From Methyloprofundus sp. (GTDB lineage: Bacteria > Pseudomonadota > Gammaproteobacteria > Methylococcales > Methylomonadaceae): a stretch of DNA of 12,816 bases. Of this stretch, positions 1-6,495 are shown one piece after another. The notes beneath the pieces are model-generated. The model ran no database searches. It worked only from the letters and a program-made list of their open reading frames with translations, and was not told where the DNA came from. Position 1 is the stretch's first letter. Each line of letters begins with the position of its first letter. The translations under genes were made by a program, and so were the position numbers. The stretch lies in NCBI GenBank assembly GCA_013138555.1, contig WTCN01000326.1:1-12816 (forward strand), written 5' to 3'.

Positions 1-386
1 CTAGTCTTAGCTAACCTTGATGATATTGCTCATTTTCTGTGGTGAAGAAATATAGATAAAGAGGGGGAGCATAAACTTTGACTTTACTAATAACTGGGGG
101 GCAGAGTAACATTTTAATGTATCTACTCATTATTAATGGGTGAATACCATTACGCCGCACGTCATCCACGCTTGACTGGGTAGCATGCAGGCATGACAGA
201 TTCTTCATGACTCAGATGCCAGTGGATAATGAGAAGTTACTTGGATTGAATATAACTATTTGTTTTTAAATTTAAAATTTATCCAAAAATATAAAACCAT
301 ACTCGCTCAATGTGAGAAAATAAAGCAACATTTTATCCTCCTTATAAGCTTTGTTCCCCCTTTTTTTAAATAACCATCGTTAAAAT
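1..386. other. Intergenic region upstream of proA; no supportable gene
   Basis: This AT-rich stretch precedes proA. A minus-strand open frame of 65 codons (11-208) exists, but it has no clear ribosome-binding site, no recognisable domain and an unlikely composition, so I do not call it. A run of C then T (about 355-367) and the 8-base palindrome CTTATAAG (341-348) lie close to the proA start. TATAAG at 343-348 could be a -10 element, but I see no matching -35 hexamer. Nothing resembling a tRNA, riboswitch or strong terminator is visible. Confidence 0.5.
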
Positions 387-1640
387 ATGAATACCAGTCC
401 CATTCAAACCATTGCCAGACAAAGTAGCCTTGCAGCCCGCTCTTTATCATCAACCCCAGAGTCAGTACGCAATCTTGCACTTGCAAATATGGCTGATTCG
501 CTTGCAGCGGTTAAACAACAGGTTCTGCAAGTCAATGCTCAGGAAGTCTTGCAAGCTCGGGAAGAAGGGCAGTCGGCTGCGATGATCAAACGTCTGACCA
601 TCGACGACAAAGTATTTCAGTACATGCTATCAAGGCTAAGAAAGGTGGCTCAACAAGCTGACCCGTTAAATCGTGTATTAGCAGGGCATACCAATCCAGC
701 GGGACTACAGGTCTATAAAAAATCGGTGCCGCTGGGGGTTGTGGGGATTATTTACGAATCGCGGCCCAATGTAACGACCGATGCGGCGGCTGTCTGTATA
801 AAAAGTGGTAATGCAATCATCTTGCGAGGTGGGTCGGAGGCGCTGAAAACTAATACGCTGCTGACTGATGCGATGATTAAAGGCGCTGTTGATGCTGGGC
901 TTGCAGAACATGCGATACAGATTATCCGTATACCTGGGCATGAGGCGGTGGGTGAACTGCTGAAAATGGATGAATATGTGGATGTATTGATTCCGCGTGG
1001 CGGTAAAGGCTTGATTAAGCGCATTGCGGAGGGCACTCGAATTCCTGTTATCAAACATTATGACGGTATCTGTCACCTCTATATCGCTGAAGATGCAGAC
1101 CCTGTACAAGCCGTCGATCTGGCGATTAATTCGAAATGCCAAAGTATTCAGGTGTGTAATGCATTGGAAACGCTATTAGTCGATAAACAATGTGCCGAAC
1201 AAATGCTACCATTGCTACAGACGGCGTTTGAGGCAAACAATATCGAACTGCGTGGATGCGAGCAAACGCAAAAGATTTTGCAAGGGATCTCTTTGGCGAC
1301 TGAAGAAGATTGGCATAGCGAATATTTGGCTCCGATCCTTTCAATAAAGGTCGTCGCAGGAATAGAAGAGGCTATAGCTCATATCAATCACTATGGATCA
1401 GGACATACTGATGGAATTGTCACGCAAAGTCTGAATATGGCGCAAAAATTTGAGCAACGAATTGACTCGGCATCGGTATTGATCAATGCGTCGACACGAT
1501 TGGCAGGTGGTGGCGATTATGGCTTGGGGTCGGTAATCGGCATCAGCACGGATAAACTTCATGCGCGTGGTCCGGTTGGGCCTGATGAACTGACGACATA
1601 CAAGTGGGTAGTTTATGGAAATGGTCATTTGAGGGGTTAG
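387..1640 (+). CDS. proA: Glutamate-5-semialdehyde dehydrogenase (gamma-glutamyl phosphate reductase)
   Basis: ProA catalyses the NADPH-dependent reduction of gamma-glutamyl phosphate to glutamate 5-semialdehyde, the second step of proline synthesis from glutamate, in the cytoplasm. The 417-residue product has the usual family length and is readable end to end. Visible landmarks are the YESRPNV motif (residues 123-129), GGSEA (148-152), LIPRGGKGLI (201-210), the catalytic cysteine in QVCNALETLLV (Cys257), and the conserved C-terminal stretch GISTDKLHARGPVGPDELTT. The residues before the catalytic Cys read NSKCQSIQ rather than the QRP-containing version common in this family, a mild oddity. 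The ATG at 387 gives the normal N-terminus, but no good Shine-Dalgarno sequence precedes it. proB is not next to it, so the pathway genes are split. The gene is followed by a REP-like palindrome, not by another gene in tight linkage. Confidence 0.97.
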   Translation: MNTSPIQTIARQSSLAARSLSSTPESVRNLALANMADSLAAVKQQVLQVNAQEVLQAREEGQSAAMIKRLTIDDKVFQYMLSRLRKVAQQADPLNRVLAGHTNPAGLQVYKKSVPLGVVGIIYESRPNVTTDAAAVCIKSGNAIILRGGSEALKTNTLLTDAMIKGAVDAGLAEHAIQIIRIPGHEAVGELLKMDEYVDVLIPRGGKGLIKRIAEGTRIPVIKHYDGICHLYIAEDADPVQAVDLAINSKCQSIQVCNALETLLVDKQCAEQMLPLLQTAFEANNIELRGCEQTQKILQGISLATEEDWHSEYLAPILSIKVVAGIEEAIAHINHYGSGHTDGIVTQSLNMAQKFEQRIDSASVLINASTRLAGGGDYGLGSVIGISTDKLHARGPVGPDELTTYKWVVYGNGHLRG

Positions 1641-1733
1641 CATTCGGGAATGACTCATTTTTTCACGTTGTACGGGTTGCTGTACTAGTTTAAGGAATTC
1701 GGATTTAATAATATCCGCAAGTCTACGTTCTAA

Positions 1734-1815
1734 TGTAGCCTGTATGGAGCTTGCGGAATACAGGAAGAGCAGCGTACTCACTTTCCCGTATTCCGCAAGC
1801 TCCATACGGGCTACA
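1734..1815. repeat. REP-like inverted repeat (REPIN/MITE type), family 1
   Basis: Two 33-base arms (1734-1766 and 1783-1815) are inverted copies of each other with only two differences, separated by a 16-base loop. The core of the arm reads GTATGGAGCTTGCGGAATAC. As RNA this would form a very long hairpin just downstream of proA and could protect or terminate the transcript. Its compact form and position between genes fit the REP/REPIN class of non-autonomous, genome-repeated elements. I cannot see other copies in this window, so genome-wide repetition is inferred. Confidence 0.85.
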
Positions 1816-1925
1816 CAACTATCGGGTTTTATTTAGTCTGATTCCTAAGTCCAGGGAAATATTGAAATTATGTTTAATGCCACATACAAGGTTGCCTACA
1901 AACTATTTTGGAAAAATTATTGATT

Positions 1926-2540
1926 ATGAAAAAAGCAATTATATACCTACACGGATTCAACTCCGCATCACTAGATTTAGATGGCAATTTGCTAACTAGT
2001 AAGGAAAAACTTCTGCTTATGCAGGAGTTTTGCTTGCAAAAAGATATACTATTTTATACGCCTAATATTGATTACCGAGATTTTGAAGGCATCGTAGAGG
2101 ATATGTTGTTTCAGTGGAATCAATATCTGGATCAATCCTGTGATGTTGTTTTTATGGGCTCGTCTATGGGCGGCTTTAGTAGTGAATATCTGGCAATGAA
2201 GACGGGGGGCAAGGCTATTATGATTAACCCTGCGATAACTCCGAGCGAATTACTGCCGCAATTTACCGGAGTGACTGAAAATTATGAGACAGGAGAGCCT
2301 TACTGTTGGGAGCAGAAGCATTGTGAACAATACCTGAAATATGAAAAAGAACTTGAAAGTAGCAGCCAGTCTATAGATAGAACTATTTTGCTGGATATGG
2401 CTGATGAGTTAATAGATTCTGAAAACACTCTAGCGAAATATCAGGATAAAGCAAATGTTGTGAGCTATGACGGTGGCTCGCATAGTTTTGAACATATGAG
2501 GCAGGCATTGGCGATAATTGAACCGGTGATATTTGATTGA
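1926..2540 (+). CDS. YqiA/UPF0227-like alpha/beta-hydrolase (small esterase)
   Basis: This is a 204-residue predicted cytoplasmic serine hydrolase, close to the length of E. coli YqiA, an esterase active on short acyl chains; the substrate here is unknown. From the ATG at 1926 the protein begins with a beta strand and the oxyanion-region motif YLHGFNS (7-13). The nucleophile elbow GSSMGG has its serine at about residue 80. A likely catalytic Asp lies in DELID (about 160-164), and the catalytic His in GGSHSF (about 186). An upstream in-frame TTG at 1908 would add six residues. I prefer the ATG because it starts directly at the first strand of the fold, although its ribosome-binding site (GGA at 1910-1912) is weak. 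The gene stands alone, flanked by palindromic repeats on both sides. Confidence 0.85.
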   Translation: MKKAIIYLHGFNSASLDLDGNLLTSKEKLLLMQEFCLQKDILFYTPNIDYRDFEGIVEDMLFQWNQYLDQSCDVVFMGSSMGGFSSEYLAMKTGGKAIMINPAITPSELLPQFTGVTENYETGEPYCWEQKHCEQYLKYEKELESSSQSIDRTILLDMADELIDSENTLAKYQDKANVVSYDGGSHSFEHMRQALAIIEPVIFD

Positions 2541-2601
2541 GGGTTTATAAAAGTAGGTGTTCGATGTGTATGGCCCCTTAATAAAAAACATAAAACGCTT
2601 A

Positions 2602-2666
2602 TAGGGTGTGCTGAGATACGAAGCGCACCTTTTAGCGCGATGCGCTTCGTGCCTCAGCACATCCTA
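2602..2666. repeat. REP-like inverted repeat (REPIN/MITE type), family 2
   Basis: Two 26-base arms (2602-2627 and 2641-2666) are inverted copies with three differences around a 13-base loop. The right arm, read on the minus strand, begins TAGGATGTGCTGAGGCACGA. It differs in sequence from the palindrome at 1734-1815, so two separate repeat families flank the hydrolase gene. It lies 61 bases past the hydrolase stop and may act as a transcript 3' end or processing signal. Confidence 0.82.
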
Positions 2667-2742
2667 TGATTCAAAGTGGAAATTTAATGTCTGAGAGTCT
2701 ATAGATTAAATTCTATGTCCCAGTATAGGAATCATGTAGGTG

Positions 2743-2756
2743 CTATTAGCTAATAG
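2743..2756. promoter_or_regulatory. 14-base perfect palindrome upstream of the decarboxylase, possible operator
   Basis: CTATTAGCTAATAG is a perfect 7+7 palindrome without a spacer, ending 37 bases before the decarboxylase ATG. It has the size and symmetry of a binding site for a dimeric regulator, and its position would overlap or adjoin a promoter. No confident -35/-10 pair is visible around it, and in AT-rich DNA a palindrome of this length can occur by chance. Confidence 0.3.
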
Positions 2757-2793
2757 TTTTAGCATAACGTAATATAAAGCATAGGAAAGTGAC

Positions 2794-4242
2794 ATGTACC
2801 ATGAACGCGCTGAGTGTGGCAACCTAGCAAAGCTTTTAGAACAGTTAGGCGCTGATCTGGAGCAGTATCAACGTTTTGAACACCCCGATGCCATGTGCAA
2901 TGAAGATAGCTGGAAAACGGCTCTAGGCGGGGCTTTACCTGAACACGGCATAGGCTGTGCGCAGCTTATTGCTGATATGGGACAATATCTTATTCCCAAC
3001 GGCTCGCAAATCCCCAAGCCGGGCTGTACTTCTTTTATTACGACGGGGGCTACATCAGCAGGCGTTCTAGCGGCATTGAGTGCCAATGTTGCAGCCCCGC
3101 AAAGAGTCGGTTTGACAGCCTTTAATTATCTTGAGGAAGTCTCCCTGCAATGGATGGCTGAGATGTTTGGCTTGCCGGCAGCAATGAAAGGCGTGTATAG
3201 CAGTGGCGGCTCTGTAGCGAATCTAGTTGCACTGGGCGCTGCCAGACAATGGGCATTTGAACGGCTGGGTATCAATGTGGCTGAAGAGGGCATACAAAAG
3301 CCTTGTCGAGTTTATGCCAGCAGTGCCTGTCACCGGACGATTCACCGGGCGGCTGCCGTGCTGGGAATGGGGCGCTCTGCTGTGGTGGAAATTGCAAACG
3401 ATGAAAACGGGCGCTTATGCCCAAAGGCATTGCGTCAGCAACTGCAGGTCGATGCTAACAATGCTTGTGTCGCCGTTGCCGTGGTTGCCAATGTGGGAAC
3501 GACTGACACTGGCGCGATTGATCCTCTGCGTGAAATAGGAAACATTGCCGCCGAATTCAATATCTGGTTTCATATCGACGGTGCCTATGGCTTGCCGGGT
3601 ATTCTTGATCCGCGTATAAAACACCTTTATGACGGCTTGTTACTGGCCGACTCGGTGATTGTGGACCCTCACAAATGGTTGGGTGCGCCTGTGGGGATTG
3701 GTGCTACTTATGTCCGTGACCGCAGTATTTTAAATCGTGCATTTAGTCAGGGCGCGGCGGATTATCTTGAAGGTTCATTTACGGATAACAATATTCAAAG
3801 CTCCATGGATAGCATGGGTATTCCTTATCATGATTTTGGTGTTGAACTATCCGCACCGCCGCGCGGTACTGTGGTATGGGCGCTGATTCGCGAAATCGGC
3901 AAAACGGGGTTTCAGCAGCGCATCTGCCGACATAACGACATGGCACGCTTAGTCGCGGATCTGGCACATAAACACCCCAGTCTGGAAGTCGTGCAGGAAC
4001 CTACTTTGTCCATCTGTTGTTTTCGTTATGTGAGTCAACGCGCACAAAATCTTAACGATCTGAATAGAAAGATACATCGCCAACTGGTACAAAATGCGCA
4101 CAATATTCCTAGCACCACTATCATCAATGGCAAGTTGGTCATTCGTCCCTGTTTTGTCGGGGCGCGAACGACAGAGCAACATGCGAGAGAATTGGTAGAT
4201 GAAGTTATAGCAACAGGTGATAAGCTGCTGGAAAATTGTTAA
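2794..4242 (+). CDS. Pyridoxal-phosphate group II amino-acid decarboxylase (aromatic/tyrosine decarboxylase type)
   Basis: This 482-residue cytoplasmic enzyme belongs to the PLP-dependent group II decarboxylases, which release CO2 from an amino acid to give an amine. The length matches aromatic-L-amino-acid decarboxylases. Visible family landmarks are SSGGSVANL (136-144), a His at 180 in the position that stacks on the cofactor ring, NVGTTDTGAID (233-243), the cofactor-contacting HIDGAYG (260-266), and the Schiff-base lysine in VDPHKWLG (Lys294). The C-terminus contains the family pattern INGKLVIRPCFVGARTTEQH. The exact substrate cannot be read: tyrosine, DOPA, tryptophan, or less likely an acidic amino acid. 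The ATG is preceded by AGGA (2783-2786) at 7-base spacing, which supports this start. No transporter or antiporter lies beside it, so it is not an obvious acid-resistance cassette. Confidence 0.9.
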   Translation: MYHERAECGNLAKLLEQLGADLEQYQRFEHPDAMCNEDSWKTALGGALPEHGIGCAQLIADMGQYLIPNGSQIPKPGCTSFITTGATSAGVLAALSANVAAPQRVGLTAFNYLEEVSLQWMAEMFGLPAAMKGVYSSGGSVANLVALGAARQWAFERLGINVAEEGIQKPCRVYASSACHRTIHRAAAVLGMGRSAVVEIANDENGRLCPKALRQQLQVDANNACVAVAVVANVGTTDTGAIDPLREIGNIAAEFNIWFHIDGAYGLPGILDPRIKHLYDGLLLADSVIVDPHKWLGAPVGIGATYVRDRSILNRAFSQGAADYLEGSFTDNNIQSSMDSMGIPYHDFGVELSAPPRGTVVWALIREIGKTGFQQRICRHNDMARLVADLAHKHPSLEVVQEPTLSICCFRYVSQRAQNLNDLNRKIHRQLVQNAHNIPSTTIINGKLVIRPCFVGARTTEQHARELVDEVIATGDKLLENC

Positions 4243-4373
4243 AGCAACTGCAGGCACTGGAAATTCACTGTGATGAGTCGATTGAGACTGATCTTTATAG
4301 TTTTTTCTGGTTACGTACAACTCTCAGTCATAGGAAAATAAAACTCGAAACATCAATGTGTTAAAAAACCGCG

Positions 4374-5261
4374 ATTCCCGAGTTGTTTTAACCCCCATTC
4401 ATATTGAAACTTGTAGTTTTATATAATGAAATATCCACAAAAACAATTCGATAAAAATGCTGCTCAAATAAGTAAAGAAACAGGTCGTCACTACCAAACA
4501 GTCATTAGTTGGGTGCATAAATATAACAATGAGGGAGCTGAAAGCCTGTTCTGTCAAAAAGTGGCGGTCGATTTCGATTACCCCTTTTTTTGAGCAAATC
4601 ACAGAGGGATTGTCAGAAAGAATAAACCAAAGTCTTGAATATTCAAGGCAAGCCCCGCAAACGCGAGAAACTGTCTTTTACAAGAAGCCACAGAGGGTGA
4701 AAGACAAATTATCTATATTGATGAAGCCCATATTCAGTTAGATACGGATGAAGGTTATGGCTGGTCTGTATTAGGTAAAAGAGCCTGGGTGAGTTCAAGT
4801 TCAGTAGGGCGAAGGAAGGTCTCTTTTTTTAGTGTTTACCTCTATAATCAAGGTCAAACGAGAATTTATCCTTACCTGACTGCGGATACTGAAAGTAGCT
4901 GTGATGTCTTAAAAAAAATCAAGAGGAATTTGCCTTTAAAAAGGCGACTGTTATTTGGGATGATGCCCCGTATCATAAAAGTGACCTTGTGAAAGAAAAG
5001 GCAAAAGAACTGGGGGTTGAGCTACAACTTTTGCCCGCATATGGCCCAGATTTTATGCCTGTAGAGCATTTATGGCAATGGTTAAGAGAAGATGTCCTTG
5101 CCATAAGGATGAATGTGAACTTATTCAGCAAGTGAGAATATTTGAAAATAACATTAATGCAATACCTTTAGCTGTGGCTGATCGACTTTGGACAAAAACA
5201 AGTATTGATTTAGAAGAGAAAAAAATACGACTTTCAAAGTAGATGGGGTTTATATGGGATT
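4374..5261 (+). mobile_element. Decayed IS630-family insertion sequence
   Basis: The element carries a broken IS630-type DDE transposase between degraded terminal inverted repeats. The left end (about 4374-4410) and the reverse complement of the right end (about 5231-5261) share the pattern ATTCCC or AATCCC, then AACCCC(C)AT, then TTGAAA in the same order; the left copy has a few extra bases in the middle. The total of about 0.89 kb is shorter than the roughly 1.1 kb usual for the family, which fits an internal deletion. IS630 elements target TA dinucleotides, but no clean flanking TA duplication can be assigned at the decayed ends. The boundaries are approximate. Confidence 0.75.
4426..5242 (+). 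pseudogene. IS630-family transposase, multiply frameshifted and non-functional
   Basis: Stitched across frames, this encodes an IS630 transposase. From the ATG at 4426 there is an N-terminal helix-turn-helix (residues about 8-36, with GRHYQTVISWVHKY). The reading then breaks near 4556-4561 within a poly-A run, continues as SGGRFRLP in another frame, and shifts again around 4605-4625 and 4665-4685. The catalytic core resumes with IYIDEAHIQLD (Asp codon at 4720-4722). It shifts once more in the A-run at 4911-4925, giving WDDAPYHKSD, and again near 5098-5103 after PVEHLWQWLRED, ending at TAG 5240-5242. The three DDE-motif regions are therefore intact while the frame is broken at least four or five times. 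The span of about 272 codons falls short of the roughly 340 expected, so a linker segment appears lost. It is dead as a transposase. Confidence 0.88.
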
Positions 5262-5325
5262 ATAGCAAAAATAAAATAAGTTGATTTGACAGGTTGTATG
5301 GAAATTATTTACCTGAATATTTATA

Positions 5326-5354
5326 TTGATTTAATTTATATACTTTATTAGAAT
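5326..5354 (+). promoter_or_regulatory. Candidate sigma70 promoter for the exported-protein operon
   Basis: TTGATT (5326-5331) and TAGAAT (5349-5354) are separated by exactly 17 bases. They match the -35 consensus at four of six positions and the -10 consensus at five of six. Transcription would start near 5361 and leave a leader of about 140 bases before the first gene of the run. A perfect TTGACA at 5286-5291 lies further upstream but lacks a good -10 partner. The local DNA is very AT-rich, so chance matches are possible. Confidence 0.38.
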
Positions 5355-5503
5355 AATAAGCTAACTGTAGCCTCCAGATTTGATGAAATCTTACCAGTGG
5401 ACTGTTGGTCTTGTTGATTTTTAAAGACTAAATATGAAGGTGAGCGACATTTTTTGCAGGGTAGAATAAATTAAATGATTGAAATTGAACTGAAGTGAAA
5501 ACG

Positions 5504-6484
5504 ATGAAAAAGATTAGGGGCTGCATACAATCATTAACTTATCTACTCATTTCTGGTGTTAGCTTACTTTGCAGTTTTCAATTGCAGGCAGCGGTATCGG
5601 ATGTGACAGTCACTGATGTGACGACACGTGCCTTTTCAGTGGTGTGGGTGTCTGATGAGACGATTACTTCGGCAGATGTGCATATCTACAGCGATGCCAG
5701 TCGCGAGACTGAAGTGAGTGGTATGCTGAATATTAATTTAGTCAGTCCTGCAGTCGCTTTAGCGAATGGAATTGCTAAAATTGATGTGACGGGCTTAATT
5801 GCTAATACAAAGTATTATATTGATACGGAAACGACAGGCACTATCTCGGGGCAGGTTATGTTTCCCCTTCCTGAATCTCTCCCATTTGAAGTCAAGACGG
5901 CGGTATCAACAACGCGTGAAAACTCTGAGTCTGGAATTATAGTGAATGATTTAATTCAGTACGAGATATTTGAACCAGATGGCGCTACAGAATCACAAGG
6001 AACGTTGATGATGTTGAAAATTCCTGGCCTTTCTGCTTACCCTGTCACTGCCTTCGTTGGTGATGGCTTTTCAATTCCTAAAGCAGTGGTTGATCTAAAC
6101 AATATTTTTGATGCCACCCGTCATAAAAATACCGCTGTAGAGGGGGGCTTAGTCATGGAAATATCAGAGTTTCGCGGTTTGCTTTGTGATATGCAATACC
6201 AGAAGCGTAGTTCATTACGTAGAGTCCCGAGTCATGAAGAAACCCCGCATATTAGTCAATTAGAAGTGCCTGATCCTTGTTTTTCACCCAGTGGTGTTGC
6301 AGCAGATTTTGATTGTAATGGGGTGATTGATCCCAACGATTTTACTCAGTTTTTGATGAATTTTGGTATTGCTCAACAAAGTTGCCAATTTAAAGCGGAT
6401 TTTGATTTGTCTGCTGATGGCGTTATCGACCCTAATGATTTTACCCAGTTTTTAAGTGTTTTTGGGGCTGTGGAACAACAGTAA
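5504..6484 (+). CDS. Secreted FN3-like protein with C-terminal tandem dockerin-like EF-hand repeats
   Basis: From the ATG at 5504 the product is 326 residues. It starts with a Sec signal peptide (basic start, hydrophobic core, likely cleavage after about residue 29 at LQA/AVS). Residues about 31-133 look like a fibronectin type III domain, with the typical pattern of a Trp in strand C (VVWVS) and LIANTKYYIDTE near the end. A middle segment (about 140-255) is not recognised. The C-terminus has two calcium-loop repeats, at 268-279 and 301-312, each followed by NDFTQFL; Asp/Asn/Ser at loop positions 1, 3, 5, 9 and 12 are in place. This is the arrangement of a type I dockerin-like module, so the protein could dock to a cohesin partner such as the product of 9541-10134. 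A GTG at 5495 would add three residues; the ATG gives a standard start. It ends 11 bases before the next gene and is almost certainly co-transcribed with it. Confidence 0.75.
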   Translation: MKKIRGCIQSLTYLLISGVSLLCSFQLQAAVSDVTVTDVTTRAFSVVWVSDETITSADVHIYSDASRETEVSGMLNINLVSPAVALANGIAKIDVTGLIANTKYYIDTETTGTISGQVMFPLPESLPFEVKTAVSTTRENSESGIIVNDLIQYEIFEPDGATESQGTLMMLKIPGLSAYPVTAFVGDGFSIPKAVVDLNNIFDATRHKNTAVEGGLVMEISEFRGLLCDMQYQKRSSLRRVPSHEETPHISQLEVPDPCFSPSGVAADFDCNGVIDPNDFTQFLMNFGIAQQSCQFKADFDLSADGVIDPNDFTQFLSVFGAVEQQ

Positions 6485-6490
6485 GGTAGG
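6482..6490 (+). promoter_or_regulatory. Ribosome-binding site overlapping the upstream stop codon
   Basis: The sequence TAAGGTAGG contains the TAA stop of the upstream gene and a good Shine-Dalgarno match 5 bases before the ATG at 6496. The overlap couples translation of the two dockerin-bearing proteins. It also supports 6496 as the true start over the later in-frame ATG codons (residues 9 and 15), which lack such a site. Confidence 0.6.
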
Positions 6491-6495
6491 CAAAA

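Noticed and set aside
11..208. Minus-strand 65-codon open frame upstream of proA
   Set aside because: No clear ribosome-binding site, no recognisable domain and an unnatural composition; more likely non-coding AT-rich DNA or an old gene remnant.
705..1142. Long minus-strand open frame within proA
   Set aside because: It lies antisense to a well-conserved enzyme gene and encodes no recognisable protein; shadow frame.
1398..1805. Minus-strand open frame overlapping the proA 3' end and the REP-like palindrome
   Set aside because: Antisense to proA and running through a palindromic repeat; no domain.
4529..4992. Two short plus-strand frames (4529-4741 and 4789-4992) as separate small genes
   Set aside because: They are fragments of the frameshifted IS630 transposase; the catalytic motifs line up only when frames are joined.
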